This document shows positions 16,508-26,254 of a DNA stretch of 39,543 bases, in pieces. The stretch is from Bowdeniella nasicola. GTDB lineage: Bacteria > Actinomycetota > Actinomycetes > Actinomycetales > Actinomycetaceae. The number at the start of each line of letters is the position of its first letter. Position 1 is the first letter of the stretch. The stretch spans positions 1 through 39,543 of the forward strand of contig JAUNVA010000018.1 in assembly GCA_030537895.1 (NCBI GenBank), read 5' to 3'. The notes below the pieces were generated by a model. The model searched no databases. It was not told the origin of the DNA and saw nothing but the letters and a program-made list of their open reading frames with translations. The translations under genes were made by a program, and so were the position numbers.

Positions 16508-18391
16508 ATGTCCGCGCCGATCACACCCCCCTCACCCGCTGTCCGGCGGATCCGGTCGCTGGTGACCCACCACCGTCCGGTTTTCGCGGCGCTGTGCGCA
16601 CTGGTGGGTATCGGGGTCGGGATCGCCGCCGTCATCTTTCACTACACGATCCAGGGTTACGAGCGTCTGATGACCGGCACCCACGCCTACGGGCTTGAGG
16701 GAGGCACCACGCACACGATCTTCGGGCTGCCCCCCGTCTTCATCATCGCCGTGCCGGCAATCTCCGGCCTGATCTGCGGCACTCTGGTGAACCGATACTC
16801 GCCGTTCGCGCGCGGCCACGGCGTGCCCGAGGTGATGCTCGCGGTGCGCCGCAAGGGCGGGCGCATCCCCGGGCGCGTCGCGATCGTGAAACTCGTCGCG
16901 ACAACCCTCACGATTGGCGGGGGCGCCCCCGTCGGTAAGGAAGGCCCCATCGTGCAGGTGGGTGCCTCGATCGGCTCGTTCATCGGCAGCCGGCTGAAGC
17001 TGTCGACCCGCCAGCTCACCCTGCTCGCCGGAGCGGGCGCCGCGGGGGGCATCGCGGCGACTTTCAACACGCCCCTCGCGGGCGCCGTCTTTACACTCGA
17101 ACTGATCCTCGTCTCCTTCACCGCCGAGACCATCGGCATGGTCGTCATCGCGTCCGTGTGTGGCGCCGTCGTCGCCCACCTCGTCCTCGGCGACAACCAG
17201 GTCGTGTGGATCCCCGACGTCGCTCTTACCTCCACCCGGGACCTGTGGCTCGTCGTCATCGTCGCCCTCGTCTGTGGGCTTGCGGGGCTCGCGTTCTCCC
17301 GCTCGATCTACCTGGCCGACGACCTCATGAACTGGCTCTATCGCGGCCCGGAGTGGGCTCGGCCCGCCGTCGGCGGCCTGCTCATCGGGGTGGCGATCTA
17401 CTTCGTACCCGCCATGTATGGGGACGTGACCGGCACGCTCGCTCGGGTACTTACCGGGTACTACGGTGCGGGAATGCTCGCCCTCCTGTTCATCCTCCAG
17501 ATGGTGCTCGCCTCGGTCATGATCGCGATGGGCGGCTCTGGTGGCGTGTTTGGTCCCACGCTGTTCGTCGGGGCGACAACCGGCTCACTTGTTGCCCTTG
17601 CCATCGCGCCTTTCGCCACGAGTTCCTTCACGACCTTCGCCGTCATCGGCATGGGCGCCGCCTTCGCAGCCGCCGCCCGCGCCCCCCTCACGAGCGTCCT
17701 CATCATCCTGGAGATGACTGGGCAATATGCACTGATCTTGCCGATGATGCTCGCTGTCGTTCTCGCTACCGGGCTCTCAGAGGTTCTCACCCGGTACACG
17801 ATCTATACGACGAAACTCGTACGTCGCGGCGACGTGCTGGATGACCCGGTCGAGAAGACCCTCGTGGGGCGCGTGCGGGCGGAAGGCCTCATGGGAGAGG
17901 TTCCGGCCATCGTCGGGCCGGCGCTCTGCCTACGTGATGCCGAGGCCGTGATCCGCGAATCCGGCTCTACGGTCGTCCCGGTCGTAAACGAGGACGGCAC
18001 CTATCGCGGCACGCTGGGGGCGCTCACGCTCGCGCGAGCACACGCGCGCGGTGTGCCCGATGATGCCCTCGTCGCCGACCTTGATCTCCCACAGGTGAGC
18101 GTGAACACCCGCGAATTCGCCTCGGTCGTGCTGCGCACACTGGTCGAGGCCGGCGCGGAGGGAATCGCCGTCGTCGACGCGAACAGCACGCTCGTCGGAT
18201 GGGTGGCACAGCGGGACCTCGTGCAGCGAATTTACCGCCAGCAGCGCCGCGCCCTCGAAGCCGCTGAAACAGAATCGTCGTGGGGCTCGCGCATCAGTGC
18301 ACGCATCATGGACTACCGCCGCCGGCGGGACGCGCTCGAAGCACAGGAGGAGGGCCGACTGCCCCGCGATCCACGCACGCTCGACCCCTAG
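16508..18391 (+). CDS. ClC-family chloride transporter/channel with C-terminal CBS pair
   Basis: A 627-residue membrane protein. The ClC core (about residues 20-440) shows GHGVPEVML in place of GSGIP, GKEGPIVQ with the gating glutamate E145, and GSGGVFGPTLF (the GxFxP motif). Two CBS domains follow at about 450-580, a possible nucleotide-sensing regulatory part, then a basic/acidic tail. The gating glutamate is kept, but the inner proton glutamate of E. coli ClC (E203) appears replaced by Leu199 in FTLELIL. Antiport may therefore be altered or lost. I took the ATG at 16508, 4 bp after the peptidase stop, rather than an upstream TTG inside that gene. Confidence 0.92.
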   Translation: MSAPITPPSPAVRRIRSLVTHHRPVFAALCALVGIGVGIAAVIFHYTIQGYERLMTGTHAYGLEGGTTHTIFGLPPVFIIAVPAISGLICGTLVNRYSPFARGHGVPEVMLAVRRKGGRIPGRVAIVKLVATTLTIGGGAPVGKEGPIVQVGASIGSFIGSRLKLSTRQLTLLAGAGAAGGIAATFNTPLAGAVFTLELILVSFTAETIGMVVIASVCGAVVAHLVLGDNQVVWIPDVALTSTRDLWLVVIVALVCGLAGLAFSRSIYLADDLMNWLYRGPEWARPAVGGLLIGVAIYFVPAMYGDVTGTLARVLTGYYGAGMLALLFILQMVLASVMIAMGGSGGVFGPTLFVGATTGSLVALAIAPFATSSFTTFAVIGMGAAFAAAARAPLTSVLIILEMTGQYALILPMMLAVVLATGLSEVLTRYTIYTTKLVRRGDVLDDPVEKTLVGRVRAEGLMGEVPAIVGPALCLRDAEAVIRESGSTVVPVVNEDGTYRGTLGALTLARAHARGVPDDALVADLDLPQVSVNTREFASVVLRTLVEAGAEGIAVVDANSTLVGWVAQRDLVQRIYRQQRRALEAAETESSWGSRISARIMDYRRRRDALEAQEEGRLPRDPRTLDP

Positions 18392-18430
18392 GGGGTAGCG
18401 CCGAGCTCGCGCCCGTGTCATCGTGACGTT

Positions 18431-19351
18431 ATGAAACAGATGATCGTGGCCGGCGCGTCCGGTTTTCTTGGCTCCGCCCTCTCCCGCTATGCCCGATCCC
18501 GGGGTTGGCAGGTACGCGCCCTCGTGCGCCGCGCCGCACAAAGCCCCGAGGAGCTGTCCTGGGACCCCCTCTACGGACGCCTTGAGGCGAGCATGCTTGC
18601 GAACGCGGACGCTGTTGTCTGCCTATCCGGTGCCCCGATCGCGCCGAATCCCTGGACCGAGGCACGCCGCACCACGCTCGTCACCTCGCGGGTGGGCAGC
18701 GTCGGCTTGCTCGCTTCCGCTATCGCGACCCTGCCCGCGTCAGAACGTCCCACGGTGTTCCTCACGGGGTCCGCCGTCGGGTATTACGGATCACGCGGGG
18801 CGGAGGTCCTAACTGAGGCATCCGCCCCGGGACACGGTTTCCTCGCCGACCTGTGCCAAGCGTGGGAGGACGCCGCACAACCCGCCCGTGACGCCGGCGT
18901 ACGGACCATACACTCCCGGACGGGAAACGTCATGGATGCCGACGCGGGTTTGCTCGGGATCCTAGCCCCGCTCTACCGCGCCCATCTCGGTGCGCGCCTC
19001 GGTGACGGCCACCAGTACTTCCCCACGATCTGGGTGAAAGACGCGGCCGCGGGCCTCATGCACGCCCTCGAGAGCCCAAGCCTGTCCGGGCCCGTGAACC
19101 TGGTGGCGCCCGAGCCCGTCCCGTTTGGTGTGTGGCATGAGGCTCTGCAGGAAGCCCTGGGGGCTCGCTCCCCCCTCATCGCGCCGCGGGCCATTCTCTC
19201 GCGGCTCGGTGATATGGGCCCCGAGCTTTTGCTGACCTCCCAGCGGGTTGTCCCGGCGGCGCTACTGGATTCCGGTTTTGCTTTCGAGGCGGCGGATGCC
19301 CGCACGATCATCTCCCGCGCCCTAGCCGGCCCGTGGGTCGAGCAAAACTAA
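18431..19351 (+). CDS. TIGR01777 family SDR (epimerase-like) protein
   Basis: A 306-residue atypical short-chain dehydrogenase of the TIGR01777/YfcH family. The nucleotide-binding GASGFLGSAL is at the N terminus. VFLTGSAVGYYGSRG and FLADLCQAWEDAA are family signatures, and the C-terminal DUF1731-like part ends with DSGFAFEAADARTIISRAL. The substrate is unknown for the family. A second ATG three codons downstream (MIVAGASG) is also a possible start; neither has a Shine-Dalgarno sequence. It stands alone between ClC and the terminator shared with acnA. Confidence 0.92.
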   Translation: MKQMIVAGASGFLGSALSRYARSRGWQVRALVRRAAQSPEELSWDPLYGRLEASMLANADAVVCLSGAPIAPNPWTEARRTTLVTSRVGSVGLLASAIATLPASERPTVFLTGSAVGYYGSRGAEVLTEASAPGHGFLADLCQAWEDAAQPARDAGVRTIHSRTGNVMDADAGLLGILAPLYRAHLGARLGDGHQYFPTIWVKDAAAGLMHALESPSLSGPVNLVAPEPVPFGVWHEALQEALGARSPLIAPRAILSRLGDMGPELLLTSQRVVPAALLDSGFAFEAADARTIISRALAGPWVEQN

Positions 19352-19374
19352 ATCCGGTACCTCTCCCGCACAAC

Positions 19375-19414
19375 GCGACGGCGTGCCCCCACCTCAGTGC
19401 GGGCACGCCGTCGC
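19375..19414. terminator. Bidirectional terminator between the SDR gene and acnA
   Basis: A perfect 14-bp inverted repeat, GCGACGGCGTGCCC and its complement, with a 12-nt loop, lies between the convergent stops of the SDR gene (19351) and acnA (19421). It has no T-run on either side but is by far the most stable hairpin I saw, and its place is ideal for stopping transcription from both sides. Confidence 0.8.
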
Positions 19415-19420
19415 GATGTG

Positions 19421-22201
19421 TTAGGAGCGTACGAGGTCGCGCAAGACGTACTGGAGAATCCCTCCGTTGCGGAAGTACTCACGCTCGCCGGGTGTATCGA
19501 TGCGCACCCGCGCATCGAACGTGATGCTCGTGCCGTCCTCGCGGGTGGCGACGACGCGCACGGTGTCGGGGGTGCGGCCTTCGTTGAACTCGGTGATGCC
19601 AGAGATCTCGAACGTTTCCGTACCATCGAGTCCGAGCGAATCGGCGCTCTCCCCCTCTGGGAACTGCAGAGGAAGAACTCCCATCCCGATGAGGTTGGAA
19701 CGGTGGATACGCTCATAGGATTCACACACCACGGCCTTCACGCCGAGCAGCGCCGTACCCTTAGCCGCCCAGTCGCGAGAGGACCCGGAGCCGTACTCCT
19801 TGCCGCCGAGGATCACGAGCGGAATGTCCGCAGCTTGGTAGGCCATAGCCGCATCGAAGATCGTGTCCTGCTCGCCGCTCAGGAAGTTGAAGGTGTAGCC
19901 TCCCTCGACCCCGTCGAGCAGCTGGTTGCGCAGCCGAATATTCGCGAACGTGCCACGGATCATGACCTCGTGGTTGCCGCGCCGGGACCCGTAGGAGTTG
20001 AAGTCCTTGCGCGCGACTCCGTGCTCGGAGAGGTAGCGTCCCGCGGGCGAGTCAGCCTTGATGGCGCCGGCCGGTGAGATGTGGTCGGTCGTCACCGAGT
20101 CGCCGAGCTTCGCGAGAACGCGCGCGCCTGAGATGTCCTCAACGTCGGTGAGGTCCATGCTCATGCCCTCAAAGTACGGGGGCTTGCGCACGTACGTGGA
20201 TTCCTCATCCCATGCGAAGGTCGCGCCATCTGGGGTGTCCAGCGCACGCCAGCGCTCATCACCGGCGAAAACGTCCGCGTAGTCTTCCTCGAACATCTCT
20301 TGCGTGATGGACGAATCCATAACCTGCTGGACTTCCTCCGGGCTCGGCCAGATATCGGCGAGGAAGACGTCCTTGCCGTCCTGGTCCTGGCCGAGCGGCT
20401 CCTTTTCGAAGTCGAAGTCCATGGTGCCCGCCAAACCGTAGGCAATCACGAGCGGCGGGGACGCCAGGTAGTTCATCTTCACGTCCGGGTTAATCCGACC
20501 CTCAAAGTTCCGGTTACCCGACAGCACCGACACGACGGCAAGGTCATTGTCGTTCACGACGGCCGACACCTCTTCGGGCAGGGGTCCCGAGTTACCGATA
20601 CATGTGGTGCAGCCGTACCCGACAAGGTGGTACCCCAGCTTTTCGAGTGCGGGCCACAGGCCGGCCTTCTCGTAGTAGTGGGTGACAACCTTGGATCCGG
20701 GCGCCATCGAGGTCTTCACCCACGGCTTGACCGTGAGCCCCCGCTCGACCGCGTTACGAGCGAGGAGTGCGGCGGCAAGCATGACCGAGGGGTTCGACGT
20801 ATTCGTGCACGAGGTGATCGAGGAGATCACGACAGCCCCGTGATCGAGTTCCGTCGTGGTGCCGTCTGCCAGCGTCACCGGAGACGGATTGTGCGCCCGC
20901 TTCGTCGCAGTGGTGTAGTGGGGCGCCGTGCCAGTTTCGGCATCGTCAAGGGCGACCGGATCCGACGCAGGGAAGGTTTCCTCAACCGCTTCGTCCAGGT
21001 CGGTCTCGGGGGTGTCCTCCGCGTAGTTTTTGAGAGCCCCGCGGAAGGACTCCTTGGCCTCGGACAGGAGGATTCGATCCTGGGGGCGCTTGGGCCCGGC
21101 AATCGAGGGAACCACGGTGGACAGGTCAAGCTCGAGGTATTCCGAGTAGCGCGGTTCCCGCGCCGGATCGTGCCACAGCCCCTGTTCCTTCGCGTAGGCC
21201 TCGACCAGCTGGCAGGTCTCTTCCGAACGCCCCGTGAGGCGGTAGTAGTCGACCGTCACGTCGTCGATCGGGAAGATCGCGGCCGTCGAGCCAAACTCCG
21301 GCGACATGTTGCCGATGGTCGCGCGGTTGGCGAGCGGGACCGCCGACACGCCTTCGCCGTAGAATTCGACGAACTTACCGACCACCCCGTGTTCACGCAG
21401 CATCTGCGTGATTGTGAGGACGACGTCAGTCGCGGTCGCACCAGCAGGGATCTGTCCCGTGAGTTTGAAGCCAACCACCCGCGGGATGAGCATCGAGACA
21501 GGCTGACCCAACATGGCCGCTTCGGCTTCAATCCCACCGACGCCCCAGCCCAGAACGCCGAGCCCGTTCACCATCGTGGTGTGTGAGTCGGTGCCCACAC
21601 AGGTGTCTGGGTAGGCGCGCAGCACCCCGTCAACCTCGCGAGTCATGACGCCGCGCGCCAGGTACTCGATGTTCACCTGGTGCACGATGCCCGTACCGGG
21701 GGGCACCACCTTAAAGTCGTCGAAGGCACCCTGACCCCAGCGGAGGAACTGGTAGCGCTCCTTATTTCGCCCGTACTCGAGCTCAACATTGCGGGAGAAG
21801 GCCTCGGGGGTGCCGAACACGTCGATCACGACCGAGTGGTCGATCACCAGTTCGGCGGGGGCCAGCGGGTTGATCGCGTCTGGGTTGCCACCCAGATCGC
21901 CGACGGCCTCTCGCATGGTCGCGAGGTCGACAACGCAGGGCACGCCCGTGAAGTCCTGCATCACCACGCGCGAGGGCGTGAATTGGATCTCGGTATCTGG
22001 TTCGGCGTCCGGATCCCAGGCGGCAAGAGCCCGGATGTGATCGGCGGTGACGTTCGCGCCGTCCTCGGTCCGCAGCAGGTTCTCGGCGAGGATCTTCAAG
22101 CTGTAGGGAAGCTTGTCGAGTCCGTCGACGGCGTCCAGTCGGCGGATCTCGTAGGACTGGTCCCCCACACGCAATGTGTCTCGGGAGGAAAATGAATCCA
22201 C
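19421..22201 (-). CDS. acnA: Aconitate hydratase A
   Basis: Aconitase A interconverts citrate and isocitrate in the TCA cycle; it needs a 4Fe-4S cluster. The cluster ligands are C465 ([14 protein letters not shown]), C531 and C534 ([11 protein letters not shown]), spaced as in E. coli Acn[14 protein letters not shown] and [17 protein letters not shown] mark the C-terminal swivel domain. Start choice: an ATG at 22216 lacks a ribosome site, whereas AAGGAG (22208-22213) lies 6 nt before the in-frame GTG at 22201, which gives [12 protein letters not shown], a normal N terminus. I prefer the GTG, for 926 residues. A segment at about residues 385-425 with DETGTAP-like acidic text is a lineage-specific insert. 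The gene seems monocistronic, with an operator-like palindrome at its promoter. Confidence 0.96.
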   Translation of the reverse strand: MDSFSSRDTLRVGDQSYEIRRLDAVDGLDKLPYSLKILAENLLRTEDGANVTADHIRALAAWDPDAEPDTEIQFTPSRVVMQDFTGVPCVVDLATMREAVGDLGGNPDAINPLAPAELVIDHSVVIDVFGTPEAFSRNVELEYGRNKERYQFLRWGQGAFDDFKVVPPGTGIVHQVNIEYLARGVMTREVDGVLRAYPDTCVGTDSHTTMVNGLGVLGWGVGGIEAEAAMLGQPVSMLIPRVVGFKLTGQIPAGATATDVVLTITQMLREHGVVGKFVEFYGEGVSAVPLANRATIGNMSPEFGSTAAIFPIDDVTVDYYRLTGRSEETCQLVEAYAKEQGLWHDPAREPRYSEYLELDLSTVVPSIAGPKRPQDRILLSEAKESFRGALKNYAEDTPETDLDEAVEETFPASDPVALDDAETGTAPHYTTATKRAHNPSPVTLADGTTTELDHGAVVISSITSCTNTSNPSVMLAAALLARNAVERGLTVKPWVKTSMAPGSKVVTHYYEKAGLWPALEKLGYHLVGYGCTTCIGNSGPLPEEVSAVVNDNDLAVVSVLSGNRNFEGRINPDVKMNYLASPPLVIAYGLAGTMDFDFEKEPLGQDQDGKDVFLADIWPSPEEVQQVMDSSITQEMFEEDYADVFAGDERWRALDTPDGATFAWDEESTYVRKPPYFEGMSMDLTDVEDISGARVLAKLGDSVTTDHISPAGAIKADSPAGRYLSEHGVARKDFNSYGSRRGNHEVMIRGTFANIRLRNQLLDGVEGGYTFNFLSGEQDTIFDAAMAYQAADIPLVILGGKEYGSGSSRDWAAKGTALLGVKAVVCESYERIHRSNLIGMGVLPLQFPEGESADSLGLDGTETFEISGITEFNEGRTPDTVRVVATREDGTSITFDARVRIDTPGEREYFRNGGILQYVLRDLVRS

Positions 22202-22259
22202 CTGGTTCTCCTTCATTGTCAGTCGCGTTCCGGGCGGCGACTCGCACCGCGTAAAACTC

Positions 22260-22280
22260 TCTCGACATCAAGATAGTTTA
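22260..22280 (-). promoter_or_regulatory. acnA promoter with operator-like palindrome
   Basis: On the minus strand TAAACT (22275-22280) is a plausible -10. Directly downstream, over the expected transcription start, lies the near-palindrome TCTTGA-TG-TCGAGA (22260-22273; 5 of 6 arm positions match). This is the place for a repressor. A MarR-family regulator, TamR, is described for Streptomyces aconitase; whether this site fits it is inference. The leader would be about 65 nt. Confidence 0.45.
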
Positions 22281-22358
22281 TCGACGCGATGTCGTCCACC
22301 TGACGGTTCCACTTCCGTTCTAACACCGCTGTCGCCCGTGCGGGGCCGGATTCGCGCC

Positions 22359-23555
22359 TCAGGGACGAGTCAAATGCGCCGCAATTTCCATGTGGTGAGT
22401 GTGTTCGAAAAGGTCGAACGGCTGGATCATCTCGACCCGGTAACCAGCGGTAAGAAAAGGAGCGATATCTCGTGCAAAGGCAGCGGGATCGCAGTAAATC
22501 ATGACGACGGCAGTAGCCCCGTGGGAGGCGAGCTGAGCCGCGACGCGCTCGCCGGCGCCCGAACGCGGCGGATCGAGCACGACCGCATCGAAGGTTCGCT
22601 CTGCCACCATCTCACCCACGGTGCGGTGATCGATGCGGGACTTGTGCACCTGCACGGTGCGCGGACAGTTGTGGCGGGCGGCGCGCACCGCCTGTGCCGA
22701 GCCCTCCACGCAGGTCAGGCGGCCATGCTCACCGATGGCTCGCGCAATCGGAGCGGACAGCAGACCGACCCCGCTGTAGAGCTCGAGCACCTCGATGCCG
22801 TTCGGATCCCCCGGGGCACGCAGCCCCGCGAGGGCCGCCTCAATCAGGAGGCGGGGCGCATCGAGATGCGCCTGCCAGAATTGGTCGGCCCCCAGGCGGT
22901 AACGAAATGTGGTGCCGTCGGCGGCGACCTGCTCGTGCACGACGGGGGCCTCCTGCTCGGGCACGAACTGAACGGGCCCGGCCGAGGGGGCGACGTGGCG
23001 CAGCCGGGTCCCGGCCTCGAATCGCAGGTCGGAGACGTCCGCGAGAGCGTCCACCGCGAGGGGAATCGTGTCCAGGGCAACGAGGTCGTGGGAATGGAAG
23101 CGCCGCATGGCGACGCGGCCGTCCTCGTTCGCGATGGTGCGCAACCGGGTGCGCGTGGCCCCACCCAGATGTGGTGAGCACGGCTGCATGGGGCGGCGTG
23201 CTTCTGCTGCTGCCTCAGCCACGTCGACGCCGCCGATGCGGCGCAGCGTGTGGGTGAGCACGGCCTCCTTGAAGGCGCGCTGGCCGGTCAGTGTGAGGTG
23301 GCCGAGTTCCGCACCGCCGAGGTCCTCGCGGGCGGCCAATGGCCAGACGTGGGCGCGACGCTGCGGGTGAGCACGTAATACCTCGATGGCGTCGCCGAAC
23401 GCGCGCTTGGCACGTTCCTCACGCAGCGCGACCCGCACCAGTTCTCCCGGGGCGGTGTGCCGCACAAAGACCACCTTGCCCGAGGGCAGCCGTCCAATGC
23501 AGCTCCCCCCGTGGGCCACATCGGTGATCTCAACGACGGGATGATTCTCGCTCAC
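22359..23555 (-). CDS. TrmA/RlmC/RlmD-family class I SAM-dependent RNA methyltransferase
   Basis: A 398-residue RNA uracil-5-methyltransferase homologue (mycobacterial relative Rv2689c). An N-terminal TRAM-like domain (VEITDVAHGGSCIGRLPSGKV) is followed by the Rossmann domain with VLELYSGVGLLS for SAM, FDAVVLDPPRSG, and the catalytic Cys in VVMIYCDPAAFARD. The C terminus HTHHMEIAAHL has the usual Glu. The four-Cys iron-sulfur cluster of RlmD/RumA is not evident near the N terminus, so it resembles RlmC/TrmA more in that respect. The exact uridine target (tRNA U54 or a 23S rRNA site) cannot be stated. It starts with GTG, overlapping the permease stop as GTGA. Confidence 0.9.
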   Translation of the reverse strand: MSENHPVVEITDVAHGGSCIGRLPSGKVVFVRHTAPGELVRVALREERAKRAFGDAIEVLRAHPQRRAHVWPLAAREDLGGAELGHLTLTGQRAFKEAVLTHTLRRIGGVDVAEAAAEARRPMQPCSPHLGGATRTRLRTIANEDGRVAMRRFHSHDLVALDTIPLAVDALADVSDLRFEAGTRLRHVAPSAGPVQFVPEQEAPVVHEQVAADGTTFRYRLGADQFWQAHLDAPRLLIEAALAGLRAPGDPNGIEVLELYSGVGLLSAPIARAIGEHGRLTCVEGSAQAVRAARHNCPRTVQVHKSRIDHRTVGEMVAERTFDAVVLDPPRSGAGERVAAQLASHGATAVVMIYCDPAAFARDIAPFLTAGYRVEMIQPFDLFEHTHHMEIAAHLTRP

Positions 23556-25510
23556 GACGATCTTTCACTCGAGGATTTGGGTAGCTGATATGGCACGGAG
23601 GACACGACGACACCGGGTACAAACAACAGGCGTGACTTCAGCCGTAACGCCGTCTGGTTGTGCAAGATGTGCTCCCACCACGATTGCACCACGAACTCCG
23701 GGATAAAGACGACGACGAGGTCGCGGGGGCTGGAGGTCTTCATGGAGCGCACGTACTCGACAAGAGGCCTCGTAATTTCACGGTAGGGCGAGGCGAGCAC
23801 CGTGAGGTCGATGGGGAGTTCGGCCTCCTCCCATTGGCGGCGCAGCTTCTCCGCGTGGCCATCTTCGACCGCTACGGTCACGGCAGACAGCGCGAAGGGA
23901 CGGGTGGCGCGCGCATAGGAGATCGCCCGCAGGGTTGGTTTGGAGAGGTTCGCAACGAGCACGATCGCGTGCACCCGCGAGGGCAGGGCGCGTGCGGCAT
24001 GCAGGTCCTGGACACGCAGCTGCGCGGCGACCTGCGTGTAGTGGGCATGCACTCGATTCATGATCGTGAAGGTGATCGCCATGAGGAGCACCGTGAGCCA
24101 TGCGCCGTGCGTGAACTTCGTGATGAGCACGACGATGAGGACAAGGCCCGTCATCGCAAAACCGATCGAGGCGACGACCCGCGAGCGGCGGAGCCGGGCG
24201 CGGTCCCGTGCGTTGGTCGACAGGCCGAGCTCCCGCGAGAAATGGCGCACCATCCCGAGCTGTGAGGTGGTGAAGGAAACGAAGACCCCCACGATGTAGA
24301 GCTGGATGAGGCGGGTCACCTCGGCGTCAAACACGACGATGAGGACTATGGCGGCGACTGCGAGGGCGAGGATGCCATTGGAAAAAGCGAGGCGATCCCC
24401 GCGAGTGTGCAGCTGGCGCGGCAAGAACCCGTCCCGAGCGAGGATCGAGCCGAGGACGGGGAACCCATTGAAGGCGGTATTGGCGGCGAGCAGCAGGATG
24501 AAACCTGTGACGATCGTGACGAGCAAGAAGAGTGGGCGGGCTCCCGCGAAGACAGTCTCGGCGAGCTGCCCGATCACGGGCGCCTGATGGTAGCTCGCCC
24601 CCACCGGTACGCCATCGCGTAGCAGCTGGGTGGCTGGGTCGGCAGCGTAGGTGATGTGGGTGGCGCGCCCAAGCAGGACGACGCTCATGAGCATGCTCGC
24701 CCCGATGAGGCCGAGGAGGAAGAGTGTGGTGGCCGCGTTTTTCGACTTGGGTTTACGGAAGACCGGCACCCCGTTCGAGATGGCCTCGACACCCGTCAGG
24801 GCTGCACACCCCGAGGAAAAGGCTCTCAGCACGAGGAATCCTCCGGCAAGGCCGGTGAGGCCGGCGTCGAAATCCGAATGGTGCTGCAACGTGAACACCG
24901 CCGAGGGGGCCGAGCCGAGTGATCCGGTTGCGTATTGGACCGCACCGACGACGGCCATGAGCCCGATCGAGAACATGTAGAGGTAGACGGGTAGCGAGAG
25001 CGCCCGTCCCGATTCGCGCGCCCCGCGCAGGTTGATGATGGCGAGCAGGGCGACGGCGCCGATCGCCACTTCGGTCGCGTACCCGTTCAATGCGGGCACC
25101 ACGGTGATGAGATATTGGGCCCCTGAAGAGATGGAGACCGCAACCGTGAGGACGTAGTCCACCAGAAGCGCGGACGCGATCGTGAGACCCGCATTTTGTC
25201 CGAGGTTGACGGTCGCCACCTCGTAATCGCCGCCTCCAGAGGGGTAGGCATGCACGTTTTGCCGGTAGGCAGCGATGACCACGAGCATGACGATGACGAC
25301 GACGAGCGCCACCCACGGCGAGAGCGTCACCGCGCTCACGCCCGCAAGTGAAAGCGTCAAAAATATCTCATCGGGGGCGTACGCCACCGAGGAGAGGGCA
25401 TCCGAGGCAAACACGGGCAGGGCAAGGCGCTTGGGCAGCAACGTATGCCCGAGGCGATCAGAGGCCACGGGCTTACCGACAAGGAAGCGCTTCAGGGCGC
25501 CTGGGTGCAT
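23552..25510 (-). CDS. KimA-like APC-superfamily potassium permease
   Basis: A 652-residue membrane protein with about 12 helices. The N terminus LKRFLVGKPVASDRL followed by LALPVFASDALSSVAYAPDEI is close to KimA (YdaO), the high-affinity K+/H+ symporter of Bacillus. After the helices (to about residue 450) comes a cytosolic domain (RVHAIVLVANLSKPTLRAI ... VVVFIPEFVVQSWWE) like the USP-type domain of KimA, which is inhibited by c-di-AMP in that family. The frame is open to 25657, but the ATG at 25510 has AGGAG 8 nt upstream and yields the family start. The divergent neighbours ceoB-ceoC encode RCK proteins, so potassium uptake is a sound inference; the mycobacterial relative is Rv2690c. Confidence 0.85.
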   Translation of the reverse strand: MHPGALKRFLVGKPVASDRLGHTLLPKRLALPVFASDALSSVAYAPDEIFLTLSLAGVSAVTLSPWVALVVVIVMLVVIAAYRQNVHAYPSGGGDYEVATVNLGQNAGLTIASALLVDYVLTVAVSISSGAQYLITVVPALNGYATEVAIGAVALLAIINLRGARESGRALSLPVYLYMFSIGLMAVVGAVQYATGSLGSAPSAVFTLQHHSDFDAGLTGLAGGFLVLRAFSSGCAALTGVEAISNGVPVFRKPKSKNAATTLFLLGLIGASMLMSVVLLGRATHITYAADPATQLLRDGVPVGASYHQAPVIGQLAETVFAGARPLFLLVTIVTGFILLLAANTAFNGFPVLGSILARDGFLPRQLHTRGDRLAFSNGILALAVAAIVLIVVFDAEVTRLIQLYIVGVFVSFTTSQLGMVRHFSRELGLSTNARDRARLRRSRVVASIGFAMTGLVLIVVLITKFTHGAWLTVLLMAITFTIMNRVHAHYTQVAAQLRVQDLHAARALPSRVHAIVLVANLSKPTLRAISYARATRPFALSAVTVAVEDGHAEKLRRQWEEAELPIDLTVLASPYREITRPLVEYVRSMKTSSPRDLVVVFIPEFVVQSWWEHILHNQTALRLKSRLLFVPGVVVSSVPYQLPKSSSERSS

Positions 25511-25585
25511 GGACACGTCTCCTATGCTAAAACTCCACGGCGAGGGCGTGCGCACCTTGGGGCAATGCGGGTAGCGTGAGGTTTC

Positions 25586-26254
25586 GTGCACTTCGTGATT
25601 ATGGGATGCGGCCGCGTCGGCGCGATGCTGGCCACACAGCTGGATGCGAGCGGCCACTCCGTGGCTGTCATCGACACGAACCAGGATGCGTTCCGTCGCC
25701 TCGGTTCAGATTTTTCGGGACGGCGCGTCACGGGCCAGGGCTTCGACCGCGATGCCCTCACACAGGCCGGCATCGAAGACGCCTATTCCTTCGCCGCGGT
25801 CTCATCGGGCGACAACTCCAACATCATTGCCGCACGCGTCGTGCGTGAGGTTTTCGGCGTGCGTCACGTCGTCGCCCGCATCTACGATCCCCGCCGTGCC
25901 GAGGTGTTTCAGCGCCTCGGCATCACGACGGTCGCCACGGTGCGATGGACGACCGACCAGGTGATCCGGCGTATGTTACCCATGGGAGGTGCCACCGAAT
26001 TCCTCGATGCCTCCGGGCGCATCACGCTGACGGCCCTTCCCGCCCCGGACGTGTGGATCGGCCGTGAACTGACCGAACTCATCGATGATACGGGCGTTCA
26101 CATCGCGTTCCTCACCCGCCTCGGTAAGGGAATGATGCCCACCTCCGACACCGTCATCCAGGAGCAGGACGTCCTGCACTTCCTCTCCCCGAAGGATGAC
26201 GCCGCCCAGCTCGAACGCGCCATCGCCAAGGGACCGAAGGGAGACGCCTCGTGA
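25586..26254 (+). CDS. ceoB: TrkA-family RCK protein (CeoB-like)
   Basis: A 222-residue cytosolic regulator of potassium transport. RCK_N: nucleotide-binding GCGRVGAML near residue 7 and the ribose-binding Asp in VAVIDTNQDAF. RCK_C: about residues 135-215 (WIGRELTELIDDTGVHIAFL). The start is GTG at 25586. A TAGCGT -10 ends 8 nt before it, and a GAGG is 4 nt before it, so the mRNA has a very short leader or none. It overlaps ceoC by GTGA. In mycobacteria these two are CeoB and CeoC. No Trk/Ktr membrane subunit is encoded nearby; the likely partner is the divergent permease, or a channel elsewhere. Confidence 0.9.
   Translation: MHFVIMGCGRVGAMLATQLDASGHSVAVIDTNQDAFRRLGSDFSGRRVTGQGFDRDALTQAGIEDAYSFAAVSSGDNSNIIAARVVREVFGVRHVVARIYDPRRAEVFQRLGITTVATVRWTTDQVIRRMLPMGGATEFLDASGRITLTALPAPDVWIGRELTELIDDTGVHIAFLTRLGKGMMPTSDTVIQEQDVLHFLSPKDDAAQLERAIAKGPKGDAS

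Noticed and set aside
20300..21586. 428-codon plus-strand frame opposite acnA
   Set aside because: Antisense shadow of aconitase; no family resemblance.
22282..22294. CGAC-N5-GTCG repeat upstream of acnA
   Set aside because: Too short (4-bp arms) to support as an operator; CGAC and GTCG are very frequent in this genome.
22176..23177. 333-codon plus-strand frame across the acnA-methyltransferase gap
   Set aside because: It runs antisense through the methyltransferase gene and has no motif; the gap itself holds the acnA promoter.
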